In this document: positions 23,976 to 36,600 of the stretch, one piece after another
Numbering within the stretch: position 1 is the stretch's first letter
Layout: the number at the start of each line of letters is the position of its first letter
Assembly: GCF_958295425.1 (NCBI RefSeq)
Contig: NC_081146.1
Location: 20,097,458-20,161,457 of the forward strand
Source: Solea solea
Lineage: Eukaryota; Chordata; Actinopteri; Pleuronectiformes; Soleidae
Reading direction: 5' to 3'
Length of the DNA: 64,000 nt
Notes under the pieces: generated by a model
Database searches by the model: none
What the model was told of the DNA's origin: nothing
What the model saw: the letters and a program-made list of their open reading frames with translations, nothing else
Position numbers and translations under genes: made by a program

Positions 23976-25397
23976 CATGAATATATGGGCTGCACAAATG
24001 TCACACTGGCACAACAGCACCACTGCTTGAAGATTCTGCGAGAAATACCGAACAGGCATGTCACTACACATCTGTAGACTGGATAGACTGGCTGTCAGTG
24101 ACCAGCCAAAAGTGCATCTCATTTCTATGCCAACGTTAGGAATCTATCACGAGAGAAAGCAAGGTGCATTCCGAACTAACCTCGATCGAGTCTGTCAGTC
24201 TGCTCAGGTACTGAGCTGATGCTGCTTGCACTTTGCAATCATTTACAAGCTTAAAAAACATCCACTGAATCACTGAGTGTGGCCCACAGCTGCCATGGAA
24301 TAAGAAGTCACCAGAACCATAACTCTGTAGCAGCAGGAATTATCTGAATAAATATAACCACCAGAAATGCCTTGAGAACTGGCCTCATCCAGACGGATTT
24401 ACTGGGTTGTTTTGATACAAGGACCAAAGGGACGACACTTCAACACACACTAAACCTGACACCTTCTGGCACCAGAGTGGGACCCTGTCACTGGTTCTGT
24501 GCCAATACAGTTAGCACTCTATCCAGGGATGGCTAAAAATATGAGACCAATAGCAGCTAACACCAGAGCTTATCTGCTGGAGGTGGTACATAACTGATAT
24601 TTGTTCTCATGTGCATGTTTTGGGGAAGTTGGTAAGAGATCTGACACACATGCAGCCATAGTCCCCTGCATACATAACAACATTAATGCTGACTGCCACT
24701 CTGATCCCAGACTTAAACGTAGGCAGGCATGTTTGCCCACCCACAGTCCCTTTTGTACATATTATCATAACGACCCACACACTGTCCAGGGTAGAAATCT
24801 AAAAATAGGTGACAGTGATGGCATGGACATGATTCCCTCTATACTAGGCTTGTGCATGCACTCAAAAATGAATGCAGAGACACCCCCCCCGACTCACACA
24901 CATAAACACTCAAACCTAATAAAAATAGCTCCATATGTGACATGTGGCGCCTCTGCTGTCCTGCTGCTTTCCCTCATCATTAACCCCTCGTCTGAAAAAT
25001 CTGGGCCAGACTGGGATGAATGTTTCGCTCCAGATGCCCATGTCTGACATGATGTGAAGTTCACCCAGGGGTTCTCTGTCCCTCATTGCTGCCCTAGATA
25101 TACAGACATATGCTACCACCCACACTCACTCACTCACTTACTTTCTCCCCCCTCTTAAAAAAGAGTCACAGTCACCTTGACCAGGTACACAGAGGGAGTA
25201 CTGCAGCTATTCTGGTCCACAAAGATCACTCACACTCACAACCTTCACACGCTCTGATTAATGAGGATGTGTGAAGAAATCAGAACACTTGCTCTCTTAT
25301 TTACAAGCTGTTACTTCCCATTTACTTTAATTTATTATTTTATCTTTCCTTTCACTAAACCACTGTGCAGTAGAGCCAAGACAAATATACTGTGTTG

Positions 25398-25666
25398 TAG
25401 GGCTGCAGTCGATTACTCGAAACGAATCATCAACTCATTTTTCAGCTTCTTATATGTAAATATTTTTGCTCCATATCACAAAGAAATCATTAAAACTGAA
25501 TCATTTTGGTTTGTGGACAAAACAAGACATTTGGTGACATCATCATTTCCAGGTTTGGTTAACACTGATCAACATTTTTCAACGTTTTCTGACATTTTAT
25601 GGACCAAACTTGGAGAAAATAATTGATAGAGTGATCAATTATGACAATAACCTTTAGTTGCAGCCC
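25398..25666 (+). repeat. 'TAGGGCTGCAACTAA' MITE, best complete copy
   Basis: Starts TAGGGCTGCAGTCGATTA and ends TTTAGTTGCAGCCCTA, giving inverted ends. The core TGGTTTGTGGACAAAACAAG is shared with all other copies in the window. The 121-codon ORF across it is not a gene. Confidence 0.8.
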
Positions 25667-26279
25667 TACTGTGTTCACACTATTGACACAACTTCACATT
25701 CACAATTCATTTTTAGAACCACTATTCTTTTTCAATAAAATCTCATTACTTTTTAAATTACTGTATATTTAAATATCGTGGAAATCTGGCAACCTAATGT
25801 TTAAAATTTTAGTTTAATGTAAAAAAAAAAAACTCGACTGGACTAGACTATAATGTCAAGCCACATTTGGTCCACATTTTGCAGCAGCACAATATCATTA
25901 CTGGGAATTACTTTTTAAATATGGGATTTAAACTGGCAACCATCCAAGCCCATTTCACTTCCAAAATGTTGGCCTGAATTCAAAAAATAAATAAATAAAA
26001 TAAATGCGCCGGGAAATTTGGCAGTGAATGATGAGGACATGAGAATGATAAGGACAGGTGAAGGTCCCTGAGTGAGTGCGTTAAAGCATTTGTGACATTT
26101 GACCCATTTTGACTGATACATTATGTGTTTACACATTTTATTATGTCAGCAATTTAATTTGTAAAGGTTTACCTTTATTTAAAAACAATTCATGTGAGAT
26201 TTGTGACCCTTTGTCCTTTTTGCACGACACAAGAATGAAGCCCAACTAAGTAACTATCACTCTGAGTAAATTTTAAACA

Positions 26280-26520
26280 AGTTATTATTATTTTTTTTTT
26301 ACTTTAACTCGAGTAAATTTTTAGACCAGTACTTTTACTTGTACTTAAGTAAAATGTATTAAAAATAGTGGTACTTTAGTAATATAGTAGAATATTTCAG
26401 TACTCTTTGACAACCCCTTACTCTTCAACCTGCACTTTCCCTGCACTTTCCCCACCTGGAGAAAGTAGTATTTTCAGTATTTGAAAATACAAAACTATAG
26501 TATTTTTTTATTTTGATACA
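26280..26520. repeat. Fish repeat with ACTTTTACTTGTACTTAAGT core and neighbouring T/A-rich repeat end
   Basis: The core CTCGAGTAAATTTTTAGACC, AGTACTTTTACTTGTAC and TAAGTAAAATG is a common fish repeat. From about 26440, AGTATTTTCAGTATTTGAAA resembles the other end of the GGGATGGGCAGTATTT repeat seen at about 11944. Confidence 0.5.
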
Positions 26521-26524
26521 TGCC

Positions 26525-26625
26525 TGTAGTAATAATAGTAATAATAATGATAATAATAATACATATAATAATGATGATAATGATAATAACAATTATTATC
26601 ATTACAATAGTAATATATGACATAC
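26525..26625. repeat. AAT/ATG-rich triplet low-complexity stretch
   Basis: Long runs of ATAATA, ATGATA and ATAATG. The Ile/Met-rich 66-codon ORF here is a product of it. Confidence 0.85.
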
Positions 26626-26963
26626 TATATAGAGGGCATATGTTATTTGTTTTATATAACAGGAGACATTATTTGTTACTATTATACAACAGGATAGTTC
26701 TATCCGGATATGAAATGTAAGTCAAAGATAAACAAATATGAATATGAACTATTATTTTTTTCTGTTTCCGGTGCTCGTATCTCTGCTGCTCTCTCGCTGC
26801 GCTTACCTCAGTCTGGTGTCAACACTCCACTATCATGACTCCCGTGCGTTCCGCTGCATTTTTTTGTTCCCTAAGTTAAAGTTGTACGTCAACTGCGTAA
26901 GCCGCTGGATGTATCTACGCCCAACTCTGCTGCTAGTTTTCGGTCACTCTTCTTCAGACAGAC

Positions 26964-28785
26964 ATGGAGCCTCCGGACTTCGAAGCTATGAACTTTACGG
27001 TGGAGCAGGTGTCGTCCACGTACCCGCTGTGTGAGGAGTGGAGGGAGGGCGCGGAGGGCGCCGTCTTCCACCTCGCCAACATCTTCCTCGTCTTCGGCTT
27101 CATGGGCGGCAGCAGCTTTTACGGACTCCTCTACCTGTTCACCTTCCTCACTCTGGGCTTCTTCTGCACCACCGTGTGGGCTTGGGCGGACCCCTGCACC
27201 ACCGACTCGTTCTTGTGGAGTTTCGCGCTCTTCGGCGTCACTTTGGGGCAGGTGCTCCACGTCGCCTACCGTCTGCGGAGCGTCTCCTTCGACACGGACT
27301 TCCAGGAGCTTTACCAGTGCGTGTTTCAGAAGCTCGGAGTGTCGCTCAGCCTGTTCGGGAAGATCGTGTCCTGCTGCGACGGAGTCGTCCACACTTTAGA
27401 AGCGAACCACTGCTTCGCCGTAGAGGGAAAAACCGCCATCGATAAGCTGTCGGTGCTGCTTTCCGGCAGGTGACCCCATCTCACGCTCAACTATAGCAAG
27501 TATCTTTGAAGAAGCTTCGTTGTTAAAACAAACTAAAATTAGTTAACGTTCAGAGTTAAAAGTCCAGTATGTAACATATAGGAGAGTTAATTGAAATGAG
27601 AAAGTCTTTATAAGTTACTAAGGAAACTGCCTTGCTTTGAAGGCCTTGCACCGTCCACCACGGTTTTTACAGCAGCTCAAATGCATTTTGCTAATACTTG
27701 TTGAAAGGAATGATATCGTTTCTGAATTATGAAGGCCACTGTAGTTCCCTTATATGGTAAGGGGATAGGACAAGCAGAGTAATCCTTTGTTTGTTATGGT
27801 CTGTGGCGTCACCACTAGATGTCACTAATTCTTGCACACTGCACCTGTATTTACAGTAAATTTGAGTGAACACATTGGCCCCAAAATCTACTAAATCATA
27901 ATTAAAGTTAGACCAGTTTTATTTTTTTGCCATTTTTTTTATAATTGCATTGGATGATTAATATTGAACTCATCAGCAATGGCTTTTTAGCTCATTATCA
28001 CTTATTTAAGGTTTATGCATTCTGCTTCTAAGAAACTTTTTCCCATCCAAATTTCAGCTTTGTTTTCTGATGATTTGTTTCATGTATTTAAAATTTAGGT
28101 TATACATTATTTTTATTTAAAATTGAGTAAGGAAGAGTGAAGGACGTACTATTGTGAGAAAAGAAACTTGGTTGTACTTATAGTGAGCATCTTGCATACA
28201 GCTCTACGCACTCCCTGTGCTGAGAGGCAACAGGAGATACACAGGCGAAAACAAGGCAGTGGGGAACCAGCAAAAGTCTGTTATGTTTATGTTCAGTCAA
28301 ATCTGAACATAAAATCACTGATTTTCTTTAAGCACTCTGGTCCAGGAGAGTGAGCAGTTGACAACGTGACACAAACTTGTCTCACAGCAAGATAATGCAA
28401 ATAAATATGGCGTTGTTAAACACCTAATCACACAACACCAGCAGAGTTTAACATCCTGTGTGAATCATTGTTGCACCGTGTCCCCACTGGGAAGTTAATA
28501 TAATTTCTGTCCATTCTCCTACAGAGTGCAGGTGACGGTAAATGGAGAGTTTCTGCATTACATCTACCCATTCCAGTTTCTGGATTCACCTGAATGGGAC
28601 TCTCTCAGACCAGCAGAGGAGGGCATCTTTCAGGTTCTTTTTATAAATGTATACACACGTGGTTTAAAAAAAAGAAACCCTTTAAGTCTTTGTCAACAGC
28701 ATCTCTCAAGATTTACAGATTGTCTTGAGGTCCTTAAATCTTGCTGACTCCCAACACAATAGTGCATCTTACTACTTTGCATCCT

Positions 28786-28825
<40 letters not shown>

Positions 28826-30196
28826 CTCAAAATGACAACTTACAATGTATAACGGCTGCAACGAGTGTATTTTTTAAAGATTACAACAAGTTTTCTGATT
28901 TTTCAGAAATATTTCTTAAATGTGAATAAGAAATCATAAGAACTGATTACATTTGGTTTGTGGACAAAACAAGACATCTGAGAACATCATTTTGAGGTTT
29001 GGGAAACAGTGATGAACCCATTTCAACATTTTATGGGCCAAGCAAGTGTTCGTATAATATATAATTTGCATACTTTTTTAAAAGAATATCAGCTAATTAA
29101 TTGAATGTTTTTACGTTGTAAAATCTGGCTCACGATCAGCCCTAGAAATCCACTGTCAGCTATGGTGTAACTAACAGCATGATGAACAGAGTTTCCCATT
29201 AATTATCCTGGCTGTGGCACCGCCACCACAGTCTGATTAATTCTGACACAGTTTCATAATTAACCCAAAAAGTTGTCATAACAAACTAGAGCTATAACTT
29301 AAGTGTTCAGCTCCGTTGAGCCGAGCTGTGTGTAGTTCTTTGTGCTTGCTTGCTCGCGCACAAGCTATCGCGCCCCCTCTGTGTGAGAGTGGTGTGAAGT
29401 GTAGTTCTCTCTCACTCTGGGTGAGAGTGGTGTGAAGTGTGGTTCTCTCTCACTCTGAGTCTGTGTATCTTTCTCTCAGGGCTCTGTTCACGCATGAGAG
29501 TAGACTGTGTGCACATTGGAGTGAGCAATTTTCTGTCCAAACCCAACCAAGCCCGAGAGAATAACTGAATGTGTGTGCTTGCTACCTCCGCTACCTCCAC
29601 AAATTCAGTTGAATCTGTGGGAAACAGTAGAGGCCATTGTAGGGCTTTAACTAATGATCATTTTGATTATCGATCAATGTGTAAAGTGTGGTCCGGGCGG
29701 TCCAGAAAATGTCTGAAAATGTGGAACGAATGTGTTTCCCAAACCTTGAAATGTGGATGTTTTCAAATGTCTTGTTTTGCCCACAAACCAATAATGATTC
29801 ACTCTCAATGATGTCTTTGTAATATGGAACAAAGAAACCAGAAAATACATCAAAAAAAAAAACAACACAATCTTTCCCTGAACACACCCTGTCTCTTTAT
29901 TAAGTGCTCTCTTCTCCACAGGTGACTCTGCGTGCTGATAACCCCTGCCGGTATGTGGCGTGGAGGAGGAAGAAACTGTACCTGCTTTTTGCTAAGCACC
30001 GCTACGTCGCCAAGATTTTCGCCCTGGTTGTGCGCAATGACATTGCAGAGAAGTTGTACTCCCTGAACGACAGGGCTCTCAACAGGTCCGGCTTCCGCTA
30101 TGATCTCCGCTTACCAAGTTACTGCCACATGCCAGCGACCGAATTAGAAAAAGCAGGTGTCCTGCAAGTGCCAGTGCAGGGGGGAAGAACCGCCTG

Positions 30197-30197
<1 letters not shown>
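26964..30197 (+). CDS. popdc3: Popeye domain-containing protein 3, complete, three coding exons
   Basis: Exons: 26964-27469, 28525-28633, 29922-30197; 891 nt, 296 aa (human about 291). POPDC3 is a membrane protein with a cytoplasmic Popeye cAMP-binding domain, mainly of striated muscle. The N-terminus has a glycosylation sequon NFT (Asn10). Three membrane segments follow in the stretch from HLANIFLVFGFMGGSSFYG to SFALFGVTLGQVLHVAY. The cAMP-binding motif DSPE is at residues 189-192 and FQ|VTL at 204-208, with RYVAWRRKKLYLLFA after. The match to POPDC3 is clearest in GKTAIDKLSVLLSGR, HYIYPFQFLDSPEWDSLRP and YSLNDRAL. The ATG was chosen because the context and N-terminal length fit. Bves lies 3.5 kb downstream on the same strand. 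Confidence 0.95.
27557..27855. repeat. Palindromic fish MITE ('GTCCAGTATGTAAC' type) in popdc3 intron 1
   Basis: It starts AAAAGTCCAGTATGTAACAT and ends near TAGATGTCACTAATTCTTGC and CACACTGCACCT, roughly complementary ends. Inside is GAAGGCCACTGTAGTTCCC, also seen at 2385. A right end of the same family (TTAGATGTCACCAATTCTTC and ACACTGGACCTTTAA) is at 50140-50178. Confidence 0.65.
28789..28823. repeat. (AT)n microsatellite in popdc3 intron 2
   Basis: Over 16 uninterrupted AT units. Confidence 0.95.
28850..29090 (+). repeat. 'TAGGGCTGCAACTAA' MITE, forward copy in popdc3 intron 2
   Basis: Degenerate but clear: TTTCTGATTTTTCAG, TTTGGTTTGTGGACAAAACA, TTTGAGGTTTGGGAAACA and ACATTTTATGGGCCAA. 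The ends have decayed. Confidence 0.6.
29640..29870 (-). repeat. 'TAGGGCTGCAACTAA' MITE, reverse copy in popdc3 intron 2
   Basis: It starts TAGGGCTTTAACTAATGATC and contains TGTCTTGTTTTGCCCACAAA and CAAAGAAACCAGAAAATA, the complement of the forward core. About 550 bp separate it from the forward copy. Confidence 0.65.

Positions 30198-30199
<2 letters not shown>

Positions 30200-30244
<45 letters not shown>
30200..30244. repeat. (CA)n microsatellite 3 nt after the popdc3 stop codon
   Basis: About 22 CA units directly in the 3' untranslated region of popdc3. The stop TGA ends at 30197. Confidence 0.95.
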
Positions 30245-30248
<4 letters not shown>

Positions 30249-32500
30249 CTCCAAGCTTTAAACACTTGGAAGTGACTCAGTGTGTGCAGCAATGTAATGT
30301 AAATATAGTTTTATTTAAGTAGGGCAAAGTAAGAGTGAACCATTTAGGGAAAGTAGGTTTCAACTGAACTAATCTCATACTGTATCTGCATATTATCATT
30401 AGATCTCAATATATCACGTAGTTAGATGGAGCAGGCAGACCTGTCACCAGTCATGCTGAGTCAGGTCAAGAGAATACTCGCAAGGAACTGCTTTGATACA
30501 TGAGAACAGTGCCTCATAACGGATAGCCTATTAAATCCATAGGCAACACCGTGGTAGCCTAATTCTGTAAGTGTGGGAAAGATAGCAGGAGCAGGCTACA
30601 CTGACAAAATGCAACTGATACATCCCACCCATTCCCTCTGGCCCAAAGCTCCACCCCCCATAACATCTCTGTGTCTGTGAATTTGGTTGTAATGTTTTTA
30701 TCTGATTGAGCTGGAGGCAAACTGCAGAAGTCAGAGGAAGCTTTTTGTCATTTGCACCTTGTGAGCAACTTTAATTAGAAGGAACGGGTGCCATCCTGAA
30801 CCGTGGCTTCCAATTCCCTGATACGTTCAAGTTGTGCTGTCACTTTTAGTGGCCGTTGTTGCCAAATAACATTTCACCCTCAGAAAGAGAAAGTGTAAAT
30901 CTGCTAGAATGATGCACTGTTCCCATGACAGACTGAAGACTTTGGTCGCTATTAATTGAGGCTATAAGCGATGACAAGGTCAGATCTTTCATTATTAAAG
31001 CTACAGTGTTTAATACAGTATTTAAATTTAAATGAATGTCCATTGTCAAAATGAGTTCACACATGATTCTCTGTGTTCCTAAATATAACAGTAGTGTTTT
31101 GTTTTCATGTCTGTGATGACACCGAGTGAAGGTTGAAAGCACAGCTACACTAGTAAAGTGAGATGGCAGCGAACAGGCATTATCTAGATAGATAGATGTA
31201 CTTCATGGATACCAAAAGTGGGAAATTGTTGCTTCCTTAAACATGACTGAGGAGAAACAAAGATTTTTAGGTTAAGGTTTATCTGGGGTGGTAGCGACAC
31301 TAGCGGCATCTTGGAGCTTTAAATCCGATTATTTTGGTCAAGTGTAAACTCATAATATCCAAATCCTGAATTGATCCCCATTGGAAAAATGGGTTTTAAG
31401 TTGGCCAAGTACAAAATAAGTATCAAACAAAAAATTGAATCAATAAATGGGATGATAAGCAACGATGGTTAGATAAAATAAAAACAATATGACAAATGCA
31501 GTTTATAAAGTACACATATTAATATGGTACATACACAAATAGTTTGATAAGTGCAACACAGTATTCAATTAGATGAATAATAATAAACTATAACTTTAAT
31601 AAATAGTAGATATTACATGTATTGTGTAATAATGCAAATCAGTCTAGTGGTGATAATTGGAATGAGGCTGGTGGGAGCCATCCTGATGACATCGTGGTCG
31701 CCACTGCTGTTCTACAGTCTGATGGGAGTTGGCAGGAAATGAACGCCTGTAGTGATTGGACAAGTAGATGAGCTTCTGTATGTAGAGTAAAAAAATAAAA
31801 TCCTATGTAGTTTAATTAAAGGAGTCCCCCACTTCATTACTCCCATCTTTTCACTGATTTACAGTCTGTTTCATTACAGTAAAAAAAAAATCAAACTGGA
31901 GAATTACATGATTGCTGAACAGGTCAAAGAATGACAGGCGTCCAAGACATTTATGAAGTTACAACCACTCAAAAAAGGAATTATGACAATGATTACATTG
32001 TCTTGTTTGTAAATACCCGAGGAGAGTTTGTGAAAGTTTGTGTGTGTTTGCATTGAAGTAGAAGAGGTAGATGTGTTTGAATTAACTTGGTTATTCAAGT
32101 AGCTGCTGAATGTATGAAGTGAAACAAACGTGTGTGGCTGTTAAAGATCTAATGTGTAATGTGCAATGTTGACAGATCAGATCACTGTAAACAGGCTTAA
32201 TGTGTGTCAAAAGTAATGTTTTACTGTTGAAATAAATTATTCTCTATTTACCTGTGTGGATTTTTATCCTCGATGGTCACACAACATGACGTTATTGCTC
32301 TCCCTCTCTGTGTTGATCTTGTATTTGAGCAGCACAGTATCTGTCTCTTAAAATATGCAAACATAAGATATGCACTATAAAAACTACAAGTAAATATGAG
32401 AGCTGAATATATAGATTACATATTGAAGAATATATGAACAGATATCCAATGAAAAGGGACAGAATACTGGAATAAAATATCAGTATAACGCATAAGTGTA
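30245..32500 (+). other. popdc3 3' untranslated region and popdc3-bves spacer
   Basis: No gene was recognised. The 3' end of popdc3 cannot be placed: several AATAAA hexamers occur (about 31442, 31794, 32231) far from the stop. LINE-like repeat fragments lie at 31170-31260 and 31630-31790. The rest is AT-rich. Confidence 0.55.
31630..31790 (+). repeat. LINE-derived repeat fragment (Rex-like tail motifs)
   Basis: It contains TGTTCTACAGTCTGATGGGA and GTTGGCAGGAAATGAACGCC, motifs of a common fish non-LTR repeat. A short segment at 31170-31260 (GATAGATAGATGTACTTCAT) and one at 37801-37880 are similar ends. Family by memory only. Confidence 0.4.
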
Positions 32501-32575
32501 TCTGTATAATCTGTGCTCTGTCTCCCCCTGTCGGGGCTGCGACACACTGCAGGCGCACGGCCCTTCCCTTCTTGC

Positions 32576-32584
32576 CTATTTTAG
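32576..32584 (+). promoter_or_regulatory. MEF2-type site CTATTTTAG upstream of bves
   Basis: CTATTTTAG fits the MEF2 consensus YTAWWWWTAR except for length, with core CTA(T)4AG. It is about 220 bp before the end of the bves noncoding exon in a GC-rich promoter-like region. bves is a muscle gene, so MEF2 control would be logical, but this is inference. Confidence 0.4.
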
Positions 32585-32800
32585 TCTCTCCGCTGTCAAA
32601 GTGGAATGTGCGGCGCACATTGTGCAGCCCCGGATCTGAGGAGGGAGCTGGCCGCAGTCACAGCACTGACTCTAGTCTCTCTCTGTCCGAAGCTTGTCCT
32701 TCAGTGTCTTTAACCTCTGCGGTGCACACCCGCATTTCACCCGCTTTTCACTGCGAACAGCAACAACAGCAGCAGCAGCAGCAGCTGGACAGGCGGTGAG
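32585..32800 (+). other. bves: Presumed bves noncoding first exon and proximal promoter
   Basis: GC-rich region ending in a donor GAG|GTGAGT (GT at 32801). It precedes the coding exon acceptor at 33631-33636 (TTGCAG). It holds a CAG repeat (32760-32784) in the leader. The transcription start is unknown, so the left boundary is arbitrary. Confidence 0.55.
32760..32784. repeat. CAG/CAA repeat in presumed bves 5' leader
   Basis: AACAGCAACAACAGCAGCAG followed by further CAG units. Confidence 0.85.
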
Positions 32801-33118
32801 GTGAGTACAGAGCCGCTTCTTCTCCTCGGTTACTAAGTTGTAGGATATGCGGAGTACATGCTCACCTATTTTTACACACAAACACACACGGGGGGTGGGA
32901 GCACTAGTCTTGTTGGGACACTTGTTGACTTCCATTCGTTTGGACACCGTCATCCCTAAAGCTCAACCATAACCAGTTAATGCCTAATCCTAACCTTAAC
33001 CTAACCACATTCACACAATTTAGCCTTTAACTTAACATAACCAGTTCCTTTAGAAATGAGGTTCTGCCTCATTGGACCAGGTTTTGGTCCCCATGAGGAC
33101 TGTGCTGCATTTTCATAA

Positions 33119-33295
33119 TGGATTCATCTGGTTGATTATTTTCTTGATTAATCAAAGTGCTCAGTGTTTCTCCAACCTGGAAATGATGTTGTCCTCAAAT
33201 GTCTTTTCTTGTTTTAATTCTTTAAAATGATCAAAATAGCTGACGAGATTAACTTAGTAATCGATTAATAATGGAGTCATTGTTTCAGGCCTACT
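33119..33295 (-). repeat. 'TAGGGCTGCAACTAA' MITE, decayed reverse copy in bves intron 1
   Basis: GTGTTTCTCCAACCTGGAAA, TGTCCTCAAATGTCTTTTCT and CGATTAATAATGGAG match the reverse family. Ends are poor. Confidence 0.55.
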
Positions 33296-33464
33296 GCATT
33301 TACTTAAAAAATCTTCTTCTCCACCTCTACATTTCTCCCTCCAGAATCAACACTGTGTGTTTGACACAGCCTTCAGTGTTCAGAGACTAATTTGTACATC
33401 TGTTTTTCCTCAGTTTTAAATGCTTACTCTGTGAAGCTTCAAATAAACTGTGTTATTATTGTTA

Positions 33465-33560
33465 CTAGGGATGTCTCTACTATATCACTCTTTTTGCGAT
33501 CGATATTACAGCCTTGAGGATCTGTCGATATCGATATCAGTGTATCATGTTTTAGTATTT
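33465..33560. repeat. Fish repeat with ATCGATATCGATAT core
   Basis: It begins TAGGGATGTC and has alternating CGATAT motifs (TGTCGATATCGATATCAG). This resembles the common 'TAGGGATGTCCGATA' element end. Lies in bves intron 1. Confidence 0.4.
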
Positions 33561-33698
33561 TTATTTTTACTGTATTTAAGAAGAACTTTGTACCTTGGTT
33601 TTTACAATGGGTCTGATGTTGAACTCTGATTTGCAGTTGCTGTGAGCTCAAGACAAACCAAGCTCTGTTCTCCAAGGTGACCTGAAGAAATCTGAAGG

Positions 33699-36600
33699 AT
33701 GTCCACTCCCTCGGAGCAACCCTTCCTCCTCCTCACCACCCTGCCCTCCTTCACTCCATCCACACCGGGATTTGAGGATGTGTCCAATGGCACCACGTGT
33801 CAGGAGTGGGAGCAGACCCACCACGTCCTCTTCCATCTGGGGAACCTGTCCCTGCTGCTGGGCCTGGTCATCCCGACCACTGTGGGTCTGCACATGATCC
33901 TGCTGCGCCTGATGCTGATGACAGGTCAGTCACATTCCTGAGATCCCTATGCTGTCAGTGCTAATTGTCCTCAAAACGTCTCTGTGAATTAAAGCACCAG
34001 CAACATACGACCGTGAGCTTGTTATGGATTCAAAGTCAAACAATTACAGACAGAAGTGACTGAATAACCACGGACAGAAGCAAAATGTTTATATGTGTGT
34101 CCTTCAATAAATAAGTCACTCAAAAAGATAAACACACACACTTACAAATATGTACACACTGCTCCATGGCTGCTAAAAGTATGATCAGCTTGTCCGATTT
34201 GTGCATAATATTCAAAAGTAAGCTTTCCAGTTTCAGTGTAAATGTGGTTATTATCAATAGTCATATATTATTGTGACCTAATGCAGTGAGAAGTTGATCT
34301 GTGGGTAATTAGACCAGACAGATGATTTGACAGTAAAAGCTCTGTAAAAGCTCTGTTCTGTTCTGTTTGCCAAAGACTGCCAACAGTAGAGTGTGAAATG
34401 ATGTGTCCCAAACATGTCATCTGTTAGGAATCCTATGGCAGCATGATAAACTGCATCACTACATATGTACTTTTGTAAACTGTCTGGAAATGACTTAGTA
34501 TTAGCTTTAAACATTATTTGTATTATTTTATAATAAACCATATTATTGTCATAATAACCAGCCTTTATTAAAACCTCAGCCTGCCCTGCACAGAGTAGTA
34601 AGAGCAACTCTTCTGCACAGCTGAGAGGCCCTACAAGGCTGTGATAGCGGCAGATCAAGAGAGTGGTGGATGGAAAAAGCACTTCCACCATGTTTATGTT
34701 CTACTTGGAAGGATCGTGGAGACAGGAAGCAGCAGGATTTATGGGAAACATGGTCATTTATTTATATTAGCTTTCTTGTCTCAGAGGGTTTTACGGAGAG
34801 AGAGAAAAAAACAGAGTAAATAAAACTGCAGACACTAGATTAGTTAAGTAAACTTAAAACATCTTTGGTGAAATAACAACTTTAAGAATGGCATATAATT
34901 TACAAAATGAATCAAATATACTTGTAGTAGTTTGGAGAGAAGTTACAGAACTTCAAGGCTTTAAAACCATAGATGAAATCAGTGATATTTCAACTAATAC
35001 ACTCTACAGTGTGGGTCAGATTCCACTGGTCACAGATTTATTATAGGTTGCCAAATTAATGTGCAGAATTTCTTCCAGCTTAATTTCATGTTTTTTCCCT
35101 GCCAGTTAGCATCAAAATTCAAAAGATTAAGTTTGTCCCAGCTCCTGATGTAAATATAAATGACTCATTCTGGGGCCATGAAAAACAACTGCTCATACAA
35201 TCAGGTGTGTTAGGGGCGAGGTGCTGGACCCCAGAGCAGGCAGGCCAAGACACAGAGTTAACATGAGCAGAGACACAAGCAATAAATAGACACTAAAGTA
35301 AGAAGGATCTTCAGGAGAGCCGTGACGTGAGGTTACCCACACAGACGTCTATAACAATCTGGCAGCGAGTGACTGGAGACTCAGGAAATAAGTAGAGGTG
35401 CTTGATGATTAGATTGGGAGCAGGTGTGCTCCCGCCACAGGTGAACTGATTGCATGCAGAGATGAACGCAGGAGACGTAGGCGGAGATGGAGGCGGAGCA
35501 TGTACACCTTTAATTATTTTATCTTCAATTTTAGACCAATGAAAATAATTTCACCTAAATTTGACACACTGGACCTGAGAAACACTGGTGTAAAATACAA
35601 TAATAATGATAATAATACTTCTATATTTTAATTACGATGTTTAAAGGTACAGACAAAAACAAACAAACCAAAAGAGATTTATTTCAAATTATGGCACTTT
35701 TTTTCCTACTTTGTTTATGTTTATATTAGTGAGTGGCAATTAGGGCTGCAACTAATGCATCTTTTCATAATCGATTATTTTCTCCATTAATCTTCTGTCA
35801 GAACAATGTTGATCATCTTTCAAACCTGGAAATTATGATATCCTAAAAATGTCCACAAACTAAAAATGATTCAGTTTTAATCATTTCTTTGTCATATGGA
35901 GAAAAGAAACCAAAACATATTCACATTTAAGAAGCTAAACAAAAATCTCAACTTGTGCTTTGATAATCACTGTTTATCTTTGCTGTGTTTTCTTTAACTC
36001 TGACAGGTTGCGGTCTCTTCATTTTATGGGCGACTCTGTACCGGTGCAACATGGACGTGATGGTTTGGAATGTGGTGTTTCTGGTGATCAACTTCATGCA
36101 CCTCTTCTATCTCCTGTACAAGCGAAGACCTGTGAGTGCTTCATTAACATCCCAGCAGTCACTTCATATTCAGGCCGCTCTCTGTTTATTGCTGATCTGG
36201 ACGTTGGGGGAAAACAGAGTGTGTTTATTTTTTGCTGAGGCTCAGGGTTCAGATGTTCTTCACTTTCTCTGGCAGGAAGCAGCATTTCCTCCTGAGCTCA
36301 CTCCTGCTTTATGGTAATGTAATGCAGGTTGTATCATTTCTGCCACTAGGGGAATCAGTATAAGTAAGGGCTCTCCAGCAAGCTGATAGAAGCAGACTTT
36401 TCCTAATGAGACAGGGGACCTGTCCCTCTCCATCACCACTCCTCACCGAATATTAATCCACAGCAGCATTGTTCAAATTCACTTCTTATCATCGGACTTG
36501 TGTGGGGATGATGAGTTTAAAAATTGTGTCCCTGCTCTTGTCAGATTAAGATCGACAGGGAGCTGCGCTCTGTCTACAAGCGGATGTTTGAGCCCTTGCA

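Larger units (their letters stand above)
19101..26860. other. Gene-free interval between stx12 and popdc3
   Basis: No gene was recognised. It contains a Tc1-like transposon (19670-20220), an RTE-type LINE fragment (21340-22445), a repeat (23660-23975), a MITE (25398-25666) and a further repeat end at 26280-26520. The remaining sequence is AT-rich without visible structure; remaining ORFs are short and without family. Confidence 0.6.

Noticed and set aside
24601..25047. 148-codon plus-strand ORF
   Set aside because: No family similarity, low-complexity Pro/Thr/His part, no start context or neighbouring exon signals.
26889..27445. Long ORFs of 122-167 codons overlapping popdc3 exon 1 in other frames
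   Set aside because: GC-rich exon shadows; only the 26964 frame shows the Popeye family sequence.
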